Below, one piece after another: positions 7,844-16,057 of a DNA stretch of 45,159 nt (position 1 is the first letter of the stretch; each line of letters starts with the position of its first letter). The notes beneath the pieces were generated by a model. That model did no database searches, had not been told where the DNA came from, and worked only from the letters and a program-made list of their open reading frames with translations. The DNA is from Phycisphaerae bacterium (GTDB lineage Bacteria; Planctomycetota; Phycisphaerae; Phycisphaerales; UBA1924), in contig PAKY01000074.1 of assembly GCA_002706885.1 (NCBI GenBank), positions 1 to 45,159 of the forward strand. Reading direction: 5' to 3'. The position numbers were made by a program, and so were the translations under genes.

Positions 7844-8504
7844 AGGATTGCCCGGGTGTGAGTTTGCGGACCTCGACGCCCTTCGGCGTGAAGGCCGAGA
7901 TGTCGCTGCGCAGCAGCGGCCAGGTACCGAAGTGGCACGGCACGGCGATCGGCGCTCCGACCCATTCCGCGGCGATCGCCGCGTGCTCGGGGCCCATGGT
8001 GAATCGATCGCCAACGGGCAAGATCGCTACGTCGGGCTTGTACAGCTCACCGATCAGCTTCATGTCGCTGAAGAGCGCCGTGTCGCCCGCGTGATAGATC
8101 GTCTTGCCGCCGATGTTCAGCACAATCCCCGAAGCGACGCCCATGTACCGTCCATCGTGGCTCGCGCTGTGGACGGCCTGGGTGAATGCCACGAATCCGA
8201 ACGGCGCGTCGACGCGTCCGCCGGGGTTAGCGGGTTCGAGATTCGCTTCATCGAGCTGATTGCCGAGGTACGAGCAGACCTCGAAGGGGGCGTAGACGGT
8301 CGCAAGGCGCTTCTTCGCGATCGACTCCGCGTCGCCCATGTGATCGGGATGCCCGTGGGTCAGGACGATAGCGGAGACCTCGAGGTCTTCGGCCTTCATC
8401 GATGCCGTCGGATTGTCCGTCAGGAAGGGATCGATCGCGACGCGGTGGTCGCCCGAGGTGATCAGGAAGGCCGAATGGCCGAGGAAGGTCAGTTCGATCG
8501 ACAT
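7833..8504 (-). CDS. UPF0173 metal-dependent hydrolase (UlaG-like metallo-beta-lactamase fold)
   Basis: 223 aa, close to the roughly 225-aa size of UPF0173. Starts MSIELTFLGHSAFLI, the typical opening of the family. Zinc-binding THGHPDH lies at 49-55 (H50, H52, D54, H55). Further metal-site elements are AVHSASHDG, IYHAGDTALF, PVGDRFTMGPEHAA and PCHFGTWPLL. The ATG at 8504 has AAGGAG five bases upstream (bottom strand of 8510-8515), which settles the start over a longer frame beginning at 8588. The family is widespread, and members act as cytoplasmic hydrolases of mostly unknown substrate. It ends inside the convergent alpha/beta-hydrolase gene. Confidence 0.92.
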   Translation of the reverse strand: MSIELTFLGHSAFLITSGDHRVAIDPFLTDNPTASMKAEDLEVSAIVLTHGHPDHMGDAESIAKKRLATVYAPFEVCSYLGNQLDEANLEPANPGGRVDAPFGFVAFTQAVHSASHDGRYMGVASGIVLNIGGKTIYHAGDTALFSDMKLIGELYKPDVAILPVGDRFTMGPEHAAIAAEWVGAPIAVPCHFGTWPLLRSDISAFTPKGVEVRKLTPGQSFTL

Positions 8505-8565
8505 GGAGGCTCCTTCGCTTCGCGAGACTCTACACGAAGCCGCTTCGGATCGACCTCGGCGCATG

Positions 8566-8586
8566 AAAAGGGCCCGCAAGCGGGCC
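8566..8586 (-). terminator. Intrinsic terminator of the FG-repeat gene
   Basis: On the bottom strand GGCCCGC and GCGGGCC form a tight stem, followed by CTTTTC. It sits about 40 bp past the stop at 8627 and separates this gene from the UPF0173 gene that follows on the same strand. Confidence 0.7.
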
Positions 8587-8626
8587 ACGATCGCGCAATT
8601 CTTCAGTTGTCCTGAGTCGAGTATGT

Positions 8627-9355
8627 TCAGGCTGCCTGGCCGCAGACAACGCCGTTGTTCACGCCGTTGATGCCGGTCGTCGGAACGAAGCCGAACGGGG
8701 TCACCGCGAAGGGAATCGAGACCTGGCCGTTGTCAACGCCGGTGGTGGTGTTGATGTTCGAGCTGACGTTCTGAATCGGAAAGTTCACGAGCGGAAAGCC
8801 GCCGAACGGAACGTTCGTCGAACCGTAGAGCCCGTTGAACGGGAGGCAGCCGAACGGGCTGACGATCTGCCCACCGAAGGGCGTGTTGATCGAGCCGCCG
8901 AGGCCAAACTGGCCGAGGCGACCGCCGAAGCCGTTGAGAACGTCCTGGCTGCCGATGAACGGCGTCGAGCCGAGGTTGTAGCCCGAACCGATGCCGCTAC
9001 CGAGACCGGACCCGAAGCCGGCGCCGTAGACCGAGCCCGGGAACTGGTTCCAGATCGGCGAGACGCCGCCGAAGCCGAGACCACCGATCGGCCCATAGCT
9101 GAACTGGTTCACGCCGAACTGGCCGGAGCCGAGTTGACCCATGCCGAACTGACCCGGGCCGAACTGACCCGCGCCGAACTGACCCGCGCCAAACTGGTTC
9201 ACCGGCGCGCCGAACGGCGTCGAGAACTGGGGCACGAACTGGCCGAACGGGTAACCGCCAAAGGCGCCGAGGAACGGGCCGCCGATAGGGCCGTTCACGG
9301 GGTTGTTGAAGAAACCGTTGAACGGGATGTTGGTGTACGGGAAGGTGGTGTTCAT
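8627..9355 (-). CDS. Uncharacterised Phe-Gly-repeat, almost uncharged low-complexity protein
   Basis: 242 aa from the ATG at 9355, with AGGAG ten bases upstream. I do not recognise a family. The protein is built from Gly, Phe, Asn, Pro, Gln, Val and Ser, with about 16 Phe-Gly dipeptides in PFG, QFG and GFG contexts. It has only three charged residues (two Asp, one Arg) and no Lys, Glu or His. A core near residues 50-81 repeats G-A/P/M/S-G-Q-F/L. Two Cys occur, one next to the C-terminus (VVCGQAA). There is no signal peptide or membrane helix. The gene is monocistronic, with its own ribosome site, terminator and an upstream palindrome. The composition resembles FG-nucleoporin-type cohesive domains or self-assembling matrix proteins; either role is inference. 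Confidence 0.75.
   Translation of the reverse strand: MNTTFPYTNIPFNGFFNNPVNGPIGGPFLGAFGGYPFGQFVPQFSTPFGAPVNQFGAGQFGAGQFGPGQFGMGQLGSGQFGVNQFSYGPIGGLGFGGVSPIWNQFPGSVYGAGFGSGLGSGIGSGYNLGSTPFIGSQDVLNGFGGRLGQFGLGGSINTPFGGQIVSPFGCLPFNGLYGSTNVPFGGFPLVNFPIQNVSSNINTTTGVDNGQVSIPFAVTPFGFVPTTGINGVNNGVVCGQAA
9113..9202 (-). repeat. Six tandem 15-bp units encoding GxGQF repeats
   Basis: Six consecutive 15-bp units with top-strand consensus GCCGAACTGACCCGC lie within the FG-repeat gene. The third to fifth units (9143-9187) differ at one position only, which suggests recent slippage or unequal exchange. Confidence 0.85.
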
Positions 9356-9400
9356 CGTCTGAGAGCTCCTGTCATCCGATACGAATCGCCCACGCGGCAC

Positions 9401-9416
9401 GACGTCGCGCGACGTC
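9401..9416. promoter_or_regulatory. 16-bp perfect palindrome upstream of the FG-repeat gene
   Basis: GACGTCGCGCGACGTC is a perfect palindrome about 46 bp upstream of the start at 9355. On the bottom strand a TATCGG hexamer lies between it and the gene, at a distance that would put the palindrome near -35. It could be an operator for a dimeric regulator. One such palindrome is expected by chance in a window of this length, so position is the main support. Confidence 0.3.
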
Positions 9417-9605
9417 ACCGTGCTCACGGGAGCCGTTCTGTCCGCCGCGCGTCGTCGCGTGGCGTCGAAACGATGGATGTGCGTGGAAGGTGATCTCCCC
9501 CACGTCCTGGCGGGCGAGGTCATCGGAAGAACAGGGGGTCTACTTGGCCGCTGTGCCGGAAAAACGCCTGAAATCCGGGGTCGCCCCAACGGGGGAATCG
9601 AACGG

Positions 9606-10721
9606 CTAGCCGATCCGTTCGTCGCGAAGCTCACGGCTCATGAGCTGGCTGATGCCCTGGAGCGCATCCAGACCCTCGAACAACACCGCGAAGACGGCCT
9701 CGGTGATCGGCATCTCGATCCGATACCGCGCCGCGAGATCCATCGCGGACTGGCAGGTCGCGACGCCCTCGACGACGTGACCCGCCCGATCGAGGTAGGC
9801 ATCGAGCGGCTCGCCCCGTCCCAAGGCCTCGCCGCAGGCTCGGTTGCGACCTGAACTGCTGAAACACGTCGTCACGAGATCACCCACGCCCGCAATCCCG
9901 AAGAACGTCGGGGAGCTGGCGCCCATGGCGGCGCCAAGACGGACGATCTCCGCGAGGCCGCGGGCGAGCAGAGCGCTCTTGGCGTTATCGCCCGCCTGGA
10001 GACCGTCGAGGATGCCCGCGGCGATCGCGATGACGTTCTTGAGGGCGCCGGCGAGCTCAACGCCGAGCAGGTCCGGGTTCGAATACACCCGCAGCCAGCT
10101 CGTGCTGAACAGCTTCTGGAGTTCGGCGGCGAACCCGGGGTATTCGCTCGCCGCGATCATCGTCGCGGGGAGACAGCGGACGAGTTCGGTGGCGATCGTC
10201 GGGCCGCTCAGGCAACCGATCGGCCTTGGGGGGCCATCCGGGTCGTCACCGAGCACGTCCGCGATGACCTGCGTCGGGCGAAGGAGCGTGCCGTTCTCGA
10301 TGCCCTTGGCGACGCTGACGACCGCGGCGGTCCGTGGAACGTGCGGCGCGAGGCGGGTCCAGGCCTCTCTGGTGGCCTGAGCGGGCGCCGCGGAGACGAT
10401 GACGTCCGCGTCACGAAGCGCCTCGGCCTCGTTCATCATGACCCGAACTTCGGACGGGGCCTGAAACTCCGGCAGTCGCGGTGACTTGCGCGTCTGCGAA
10501 AGGGCCGCGACCTTGTCGGCGTTGTGCCCCCAGAGGCGGACTTCCGGGGTCGGCGCGGTCGGAGGCTTCCCGCGATCGGCGGACGTGAGGACCCCGGAGC
10601 AGACGAGGCCCATCTGGCCGATGCCGATGATGGCGACCTTCGGTCTCGAGCCGAGCCCCCGCCAGGCAGGCTTGCCACCCCCGCCCGTCTCCGCGCCGTC
10701 TGTCTTCGATCCACCCGGCAT
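9606..10721 (-). CDS. gpsA: Glycerol-3-phosphate dehydrogenase [NAD(P)+]
   Basis: 371 aa. Makes sn-glycerol 3-phosphate from dihydroxyacetone phosphate for phospholipid synthesis, in the cytoplasm. The Rossmann motif is VAIIGIGQMG (33-38 for GIGQMG). SVAKGIE carries K139, LSGP is at 171-174, and ELAGALKN has the catalytic Lys K228. GVGDLVTTCFSSSGRNR is the substrate-binding signature near residue 280. The first about 27 residues are a Gly-rich extension before the Rossmann fold, absent from the E. coli enzyme. A stretch around residues 47-60 (GKPPTAPTPE) also looks inserted. GGAGG lies 13 nt upstream of the ATG, rather far. The 250-bp gap to the next gene (9356-9605) holds only the palindrome described above. 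Confidence 0.93.
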   Translation of the reverse strand: MPGGSKTDGAETGGGGKPAWRGLGSRPKVAIIGIGQMGLVCSGVLTSADRGKPPTAPTPEVRLWGHNADKVAALSQTRKSPRLPEFQAPSEVRVMMNEAEALRDADVIVSAAPAQATREAWTRLAPHVPRTAAVVSVAKGIENGTLLRPTQVIADVLGDDPDGPPRPIGCLSGPTIATELVRCLPATMIAASEYPGFAAELQKLFSTSWLRVYSNPDLLGVELAGALKNVIAIAAGILDGLQAGDNAKSALLARGLAEIVRLGAAMGASSPTFFGIAGVGDLVTTCFSSSGRNRACGEALGRGEPLDAYLDRAGHVVEGVATCQSAMDLAARYRIEMPITEAVFAVLFEGLDALQGISQLMSRELRDERIG

Positions 10722-10885
10722 AAAGCTTGAAGAACCTCCGTTGGGTGTCGAGCGTAGTGGTAGATGCCCGCCCAGGGGGCGCCACGCGTATCATTCGGCC
10801 CGCGTCAGTGTACGGCGGAGCCGACGGCCCGCCCGAGCCGGCGACAGCCCGCAGACGACCCGATGACCTCGGAGGCTTCTCGCAG

Positions 10886-12979
10886 ATGAGCACGATCGAC
10901 GCCGCGACGCACCACGACCACGGACACAAGCACGACCACGATCACTACTCGGGGTCGACGGTGGCATGCTGCTCGCACCACGAGATCGAAGTGGAGCGGT
11001 ACATCCTGCTGTACCTCGTCGGCGGCATCCTCGCCCTGACGAGCTGGGTCGCGGGAACGTTCTTCGACGTCGCCTCCCCGATCGTCACCAAGATCCCGGC
11101 GCTCGTGGGCGCGATCATGCTCGCGATCCCGCTCTTCAAGGCGTCATTCGACGAGATCTTCATCCGCAGGCGGGTCAGCTCGTCATCGCTCGCGGCGCTC
11201 GCGATTCTCGCGGCGATCGCGACCGAGGAGTACATCTCCGCGGCCGTGCTCGCGTTCATCCTGCTGGTTGCCGACCAAGTCCTCCGCCGCACAGCGTTCG
11301 GCGCCCAGCGGGCGATCGAGGCGCTCGTGAGCCTGACCCCCGACACCGCCCGCGTCGTCGAAGACGGCCAGGAACGGGAGATCGCGGTGTCGCAGGTCAA
11401 GGTCGGCCAGATCGTCCGCGTCCGCCCCGGCGAGAACCTCCCGGTCGATGGTCGCATCGCCAGCGGTCGCTCGACGATCAACCAGGCGTCGCTCACCGGT
11501 GAGGCCCTTCCCGTCGAGGCCGAGGAAGGCGCCGAGGTCTACGCGGGCACGACGAACCTTTCAGGCGTGATCGAGATCCGCATCACCCGTACGGGTGAGG
11601 ACACCACGATTGGCAAGGTGACGCAGCTCATCCGCGAGGCCGAGCAGTCCAAGAGCCCGCGCCAGCTCCTGATCGAGCAGGTCTCGCGGTTCTTCGTGCC
11701 GATCGCCCTGACCGCGGCGGCGCTCGTGCTCTATCTGAACATGCAGTCGGACGACCCGGTCGCCCGCTCCGAGGCGGCGCTTCGAGCGGTCACGGTGCTC
11801 GTCGTCGTTTGCCCGTCGGCGCTACTCCTGAGCAGCCCGAGCGCGATGGTCGCGGCGTTCGCATCGGCGGCGCGTCTGGGCATCATGGTCAAGGACACCA
11901 AACACCTCGAAGCCGCCGCTGGCGTCGACGCGGTGATTCTCGACAAGACCGGAACGATCACCACTGGTCGCTTTGAGGTCTCCCGCCTCGCCCCGGCCAA
12001 TGGCGTCGAGGGCGCCGAATTGCTCAAGGCGGTCGCGACCGCGGAGCAGAACTCCAACCATCCGCTCGCGCAGTCGATCCTCGTCACCGCACGACAGGCT
12101 CGCGTGCACCTCGAGCCCACCAATCACTACGAAGAGATCCACGGGCGAGGCGTCAAGGCCGTGACCGACAGCGGCGAGATCTTCGCGGGCAGCCCGAGCT
12201 GGATCCGCGAGATCGCTCCGTACGCGCACGACGAGATCGCCCGCGTCGAGGAACGAATCGAGGGCATGTCGGGCGTGCACACCGTCCGCGGCGGGCAGTA
12301 CATGGGCGCAGTCGGTCTCGAAGACAAGGTCCGCCCGCAGGCCAAGGGCGTGGTCGACAGGCTCCGGGCCCTCGGTGTCCGGACCGTTTCGATCTTCACG
12401 GGCGACCGACTCGGCGTCGCGAAGCGGGCCGGCATCGCTGTCGGCGCCGACCGCCTCGAGGCCGAGTGCCTGCCCGAGGAGAAGCATGAGCAGGTCCGTG
12501 CGATGGTGTCACAGGGCTACCGGACGATGATGGTCGGCGACGGCATCAACGACGGTCCGGCGCTTGCCGAAGCCGACGTCGGTGTGGCGATGGGCCTCTC
12601 GGGCTCGGACATCGCGACCAACTCAGCCGGCGTCGCGCTGATGACCGACGACCTGAACCGCCTGCCGTTCCTCATCGAACTCGCCCGCAAGTCGCGCCTG
12701 ATCATCGGGCAGAACATCGCGGCGTCGATCCTCGTCGCGATCATCGGCCTGACCCTCGCGGTCACCGGCAACCTCGGCGCTGGCGGGACCGCGGTCTTCT
12801 TCGCCGCGCTCTTCCACTTCGGCGGCGACGTCGTCGTGCTCGCGAACAGTTTCCGCCTCTTCCGCTTCGGCGAGGACTTCATCACGCAGGAGCAGCTCGC
12901 CCGCGAGGCGGCGGAGCGTCAGAAGATCGCTCAGCGCCGGGCGCAGAGCGTGCGGCTGACGGCGCCCGCGACGACCTGA
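10886..12979 (+). CDS. P1B-type heavy-metal-translocating ATPase with His-rich N-terminus and CPS motif
   Basis: 697 aa. GGAGG ten bases before the ATG at 10886 fixes the start; the longer frame from 10727 has no support. An N-terminal tail HHDHGHKHDHDH followed by ACCSHHE may bind metal. The P-type core is intact: TGEALPVE actuator loop, VVVCPSALLLSSP membrane motif (C309-P310-S311), phosphorylated D353 in DKTGTIT, HP motif at H392, and GDGINDGPALAEADVG (D552). The heavy-metal HP motif and helix pattern mark the P1B class. The intramembrane CPx motif is CPS rather than the common CPC, SPC or CPH, so ion specificity cannot be assigned by analogy. No MerR- or ArsR-type regulator is adjacent. 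A strong terminator follows. Confidence 0.9.
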   Translation: MSTIDAATHHDHGHKHDHDHYSGSTVACCSHHEIEVERYILLYLVGGILALTSWVAGTFFDVASPIVTKIPALVGAIMLAIPLFKASFDEIFIRRRVSSSSLAALAILAAIATEEYISAAVLAFILLVADQVLRRTAFGAQRAIEALVSLTPDTARVVEDGQEREIAVSQVKVGQIVRVRPGENLPVDGRIASGRSTINQASLTGEALPVEAEEGAEVYAGTTNLSGVIEIRITRTGEDTTIGKVTQLIREAEQSKSPRQLLIEQVSRFFVPIALTAAALVLYLNMQSDDPVARSEAALRAVTVLVVVCPSALLLSSPSAMVAAFASAARLGIMVKDTKHLEAAAGVDAVILDKTGTITTGRFEVSRLAPANGVEGAELLKAVATAEQNSNHPLAQSILVTARQARVHLEPTNHYEEIHGRGVKAVTDSGEIFAGSPSWIREIAPYAHDEIARVEERIEGMSGVHTVRGGQYMGAVGLEDKVRPQAKGVVDRLRALGVRTVSIFTGDRLGVAKRAGIAVGADRLEAECLPEEKHEQVRAMVSQGYRTMMVGDGINDGPALAEADVGVAMGLSGSDIATNSAGVALMTDDLNRLPFLIELARKSRLIIGQNIAASILVAIIGLTLAVTGNLGAGGTAVFFAALFHFGGDVVVLANSFRLFRFGEDFITQEQLAREAAERQKIAQRRAQSVRLTAPATT

Positions 12980-13011
12980 CCCAACGCCCGCGACGGGCAT
13001 CGTTCTCTCCC

Positions 13012-13048
13012 GAGCCGGACTGACGCCAGTCCGGCTCGTTTCGTTTTT
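13012..13048 (+). terminator. Rho-independent terminator after the metal ATPase
   Basis: A perfect 10-bp stem (GAGCCGGACT / AGTCCGGCTC) with a 6-nt loop is followed by GTTTCGTTTTT. It lies between the convergent ATPase and mgtE genes; the T-rich side serves the plus strand. Confidence 0.92.
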
Positions 13049-13089
13049 GGGGTACGCCCGATCCATCGCGAGCAGGCCCGACCAAGCGG

Positions 13090-14490
13090 CTAGAGCAGCG
13101 TGCCCTTGAGCACGGCGACCGCGACGACGAAGTAAATCGTCAGCCCGCTGACGTCCATCAGGGTCGCTACGAGCGGGCTTGAGCTTGTCGCGGGGTCGAT
13201 GTTCAGCCGCCGAAGCACGAGCGGGAGGAGCGAGCCCGCGAGGCTGCCCCAGATCACGATGCCGACGATCGCAGTGCCTACGACGAAGGCGACACGCGCG
13301 GCGTACTCGGTCGACGCCAGGCCCGTGAGGTGGGCGCCGATGACCACCCCAAGACCCATCACGCCGAGGATGCTGCCGAGCGCAAGGCCCGTGAGCAATT
13401 CGCGGCGGAGGATGCCGACCCAATCGCCCGGCGAGACCTCGTCGAGCGCGAGAGCACGGACGATCAGACTCGCGGCCTGCGTGCCCGTGTTACCGCCGCT
13501 CGAGATGATCAGCGGGACAAAGACCGCGAGGACGACCGCCTTCTCCAGCGCGTCGTCGAAGATCGTCATCACGCCGATGGTGAGCAATTGCATGAGGAAC
13601 AGCCCGGCGAGCCAACCGCCCCGCTTCTTGAGCATGGACCAGAGGCGCGTCGAGAGATAGGGCTGATCGAGGGCCTCAAGACCGCCCTGCTTGTGGAAGT
13701 CCTCGGTGGCCTCTTCCTCGGCGACGTCCGCGACGTCGTCGTACGTCACGATGCCGATGAGCAGTCCGAGACCATCAACGACGGGCAACGCCGCGCGGTC
13801 ATATCGGTTCAGGGCGCGGACGGCCTCTTCGCGGTCGTCGGTCGCGTTGAGCGCGACGTAGCGGCCGTCCATGAGCGTCTCGATCGGGTCGTCCGGGTCA
13901 GCGATGAGGAGGCGGCGGATGTGCACGTCGTCGATGAGCTTGCCGTCGGTCGCGACGACGTAGACCCAGTGGATGGTCTCCGCGTCCTTGCCGTAACGAC
14001 GGATGTGCTCGAGCGCCTGGCGGATGGTCCAATGAGGCCGGAGCTTGACGTAGTCGGGCGTCATGAGACGACCGACGGTCTCCGGTCCGTATCCGAGGAT
14101 CGCCTGCGTCTGCTTGCGTGTATCGGGGCGGAGCGAACGGAGTATCCGCCGGGTGACCTCGATTGGCAGTTCGTCGAGCAGTCGGACGCGGTCGTCGGCG
14201 TGCATGTCCTCGACGACGCGGATCGCCCGCTCGGCGCCGAGTTCCTCGATGAGCTGTTCCTGGTCTTCGGGTTCGAGGTGGCTGAAGACCTCGCTCGCGT
14301 CCGCCCTGGGCAGGACGCGGTAGGCGACTGCGGCGTCCTCCGGGCCGTGCTCATCGAGGAGGTCGGTCAGCAACTCGGCGATATCGGCCGGGTCGAGGAT
14401 CCGCAGCGCCTCACGAAGCTCGCGGTAGGATCCCGCTCGGATGAGTTCGACGACATCGGGACGGAGAAGTTCGCTCGTAGGGCTCGACAC
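13090..14490 (-). CDS. mgtE: Magnesium transporter MgtE
   Basis: 466 aa with a GTG start. Layout follows MgtE: N-terminal helical superhelix (about 1-135, many LLDELP/EEL repeats), a CBS pair (about 140-270; GRLMTPDYVKL opens it, GIVTYDDVADVAEEE closes it), a plug-helix region with EDFHKQGGLEAL, then five membrane helices. The pore signature is VPLIISSGGNTGTQ near residue 335. MgtE is a homodimeric Mg2+ channel gated by Mg2+ on the N and CBS domains. There is no room for an Mg2+ riboswitch leader: a TATAGT -10 lies 8 nt before the start codon, so control is probably through protein gating. It converges on the P1B ATPase. Confidence 0.95.
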   Translation of the reverse strand: MSSPTSELLRPDVVELIRAGSYRELREALRILDPADIAELLTDLLDEHGPEDAAVAYRVLPRADASEVFSHLEPEDQEQLIEELGAERAIRVVEDMHADDRVRLLDELPIEVTRRILRSLRPDTRKQTQAILGYGPETVGRLMTPDYVKLRPHWTIRQALEHIRRYGKDAETIHWVYVVATDGKLIDDVHIRRLLIADPDDPIETLMDGRYVALNATDDREEAVRALNRYDRAALPVVDGLGLLIGIVTYDDVADVAEEEATEDFHKQGGLEALDQPYLSTRLWSMLKKRGGWLAGLFLMQLLTIGVMTIFDDALEKAVVLAVFVPLIISSGGNTGTQAASLIVRALALDEVSPGDWVGILRRELLTGLALGSILGVMGLGVVIGAHLTGLASTEYAARVAFVVGTAIVGIVIWGSLAGSLLPLVLRRLNIDPATSSSPLVATLMDVSGLTIYFVVAVAVLKGTLL

Positions 14491-14498
14491 GGCAGTGG

Positions 14499-14504
14499 AC
14501 TATA
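14499..14504 (-). promoter_or_regulatory. -10 element (TATAGT) of mgtE
   Basis: The bottom strand reads TATAGT, one mismatch from consensus, ending 8 nt before the GTG at 14490. No Shine-Dalgarno sequence is present in those 8 nt, so the mRNA is probably leaderless. A -35 is not obvious. Confidence 0.5.
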
Positions 14505-14605
14505 CCGGCCCGCATGAAGTGGGCATCAGCAGGCCTACCTGGAGCATGGCAGACTGACCCCACCGCAAATCGGACGTCCATGCACGTTTCATGGGGTCGA
14601 TCTGG

Positions 14606-14611
14606 TATAGT
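14606..14611 (+). promoter_or_regulatory. -10 element (TATAGT) of the GNAT gene
   Basis: TATAGT on the plus strand would place the transcription start near 14618 and give a leader of about 43 nt that includes GGAGG at 14650-14654. This is a conventional leadered arrangement, unlike mgtE on the other side of the intergenic region. Confidence 0.45.
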
Positions 14612-14660
14612 GCAGATGACGACGGCCGGCTCCGCCCGGCGTCGAGCACGGAGGCCCGAC

Positions 14661-15191
14661 ATGAGCCAGCAGGACACGCAGACCTCGACCGTTTCCGTGG
14701 TACCCCCCGGAGCGACGTTCGACATCCGCCGCACGACGCCGGAGGACGCCGAGTGGATGCGGCAGGTGCTCCGTCGGTACTGGGCCTCCGAGCAGACCGT
14801 GTCCCGAGGGACGGTCAAGGAGCCGCTGAAGCTCCCCGGTTTCGCCGCGATGCGTGACGATGAGCCGATCGGGCTCGTGACCTACGAGATCACCGGCGAG
14901 GCGTGCGAGATCGTGACGCACAACTCGATGGCCGACTCAGGCGGCATCGGGTCATGCCTGCTCGCGGCGGTTCGGAACGAGGCGCGGCAGCGCGGCTGCA
15001 AGCGACTGTGGCTCGTCACGACGAATGACAACACGCCGGCGCTCCGGTTCTACCAGCGTCGCGATTTCGACATCGTGGCCCTGCACCGCCACGCGATCAC
15101 CGAATCTCGTCGTCTGAAGCCCGAGATCCCAGACACCGGGCTGCACGGCATCGAGATCCTGCACGAGATCGAGATGTCGTACGACCTCTAA
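14661..15191 (+). CDS. GNAT-family N-acetyltransferase
   Basis: 176 aa. GGAGG six bases upstream supports the ATG at 14661. A single GNAT domain follows a short Thr/Ser-rich tail. It contains the acceptor strand region FDIRRTTPEDAEWM, the acetyl-CoA-binding loop GGIGSCLLAAVRNEA and the closing strand WLVTTNDNTPALRFYQRR. This last is the common pattern for small-molecule or amino-terminal acetylases. Substrate unknown. It is divergent from mgtE and converges on the membrane protein at 15209. Confidence 0.88.
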   Translation: MSQQDTQTSTVSVVPPGATFDIRRTTPEDAEWMRQVLRRYWASEQTVSRGTVKEPLKLPGFAAMRDDEPIGLVTYEITGEACEIVTHNSMADSGGIGSCLLAAVRNEARQRGCKRLWLVTTNDNTPALRFYQRRDFDIVALHRHAITESRRLKPEIPDTGLHGIEILHEIEMSYDL

Positions 15192-15208
15192 AGCGGACCG
15201 AGCTCGCT

Positions 15209-15835
15209 TCACGCGTCCTGCACGCGGTCGAACGCCATGATGAGCTGATGGCCCGCTGCCGACAGCAGCACGATCGTCGCTGCGCCGCCAAAGACGACCA
15301 CCGAGATACGCACCGGGTCGGATACCGCCGTGAGCCCCGGCCCGTAGAGCCACCACGACGCGACTCCGATGAGAGCAATCGGCGCGCACAGGCCGAGCCC
15401 CCAGGCCAGCCGCTTCACCGAGGCTCCGCCGCCACGCACGATGACCTGTGCCGCGGCCCACACCGCGTACCACCCGGCGCACGCGAGCGACGCGAGACGA
15501 CCGTACTCGGCCACCGACCTCCAACTTGGGCTGGTCTGAACGTTGGGCGCGGCCGCGATGTGGATCAAGACTGCTCCGGCGCCGACCGCGCCCGCCAGGC
15601 AGATCCCGCCGATCGCGGCTCCGCTCGCAGGCCTGCCCATGCCGATCGCTAGACCCCCTAATCCGGCTATGAGCGTCACACCCGCCAGACGCACGACGTT
15701 CCAGAGCACGACATCCGGCACGGCGAAGAACGCCAACGCGAGGTGAGCAGCTCCGATCGCTACGACCGCCGCGGAGACAATCAGAATGGACGGACGGACC
15801 GGGCTTCGATCGGTCTTCGCTTGCTGTTCTTTCAT
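15209..15835 (-). CDS. Uncharacterised multi-pass membrane protein
   Basis: 208 aa. I do not recognise a family. A short charged N-terminal tail (MKEQQAKTDRSP) precedes about six hydrophobic segments: ILIVSAAVVAIGAA, VVRLAGVTLIAGLGG, AAIGGICLAGAVGAG, LASLACAGWYAVWAA, LGLCAPIALIGVASWW and ISVVVFGGAATIVLLSA. No charged intramembrane motif suggests transport. No -10 or Shine-Dalgarno sequence stands out upstream. It lies between the GNAT gene and the divergent fliD, 222 bp away, and the context gives no clue to function. Confidence 0.65.
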   Translation of the reverse strand: MKEQQAKTDRSPVRPSILIVSAAVVAIGAAHLALAFFAVPDVVLWNVVRLAGVTLIAGLGGLAIGMGRPASGAAIGGICLAGAVGAGAVLIHIAAAPNVQTSPSWRSVAEYGRLASLACAGWYAVWAAAQVIVRGGGASVKRLAWGLGLCAPIALIGVASWWLYGPGLTAVSDPVRISVVVFGGAATIVLLSAAGHQLIMAFDRVQDA

Positions 15836-16057
15836 TGCGGTCGCCCCGTTCGCTCGCGGTCCGTCTGCCGGATGCTACGGCCTCACGATCGGCAGAGATC
15901 GCGCGGTCCTCAACTGATCGACCGGAAACGGGCGGGTGTCCGCAGCGATTTGAGCCGACAAGGGGCGTTCCGGTGGAGCAAGCGGGGTTCGGAGACCGAT
16001 TTCTCGGGGTGCGCGCGCGCCCGGGCGGGTGGCGTTGCGCTCGCGGGAGATCGAGCC

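Noticed and set aside
9113..9202. CRISPR-like array
   Set aside because: Units are directly adjacent 15-mers within a coding frame, with no spacers or cas genes.
9134..9493. Plus-strand frame with repeated AELTR units resembling a pentapeptide-repeat protein
   Set aside because: It is the antisense of the QFGAG repeats of the minus-strand FG gene and continues into a promoter region with Arg-rich nonsense. The minus-strand frame has the ribosome site and terminator.
9575..9606. Bottom-strand TTCGATTCCCCC resembling a tRNA T-arm
   Set aside because: The flanking bases do not form the T-stem, and no acceptor, D or anticodon stem is nearby.
13330..14517. 395-aa plus-strand frame opposite mgtE
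   Set aside because: Asp/Arg/Val-rich shadow without domain features; mgtE is clear on the other strand.
14491..14660. Possible Mg2+ riboswitch (M-box) upstream of mgtE
   Set aside because: A good -10 lies 8 nt before the mgtE start, leaving no leader for a riboswitch.
14616..14660. Earlier in-frame ATG for the GNAT protein
   Set aside because: It lies only 4 nt after the -10 hexamer and has no ribosome site; the ATG at 14661 has GGAGG at ideal spacing.
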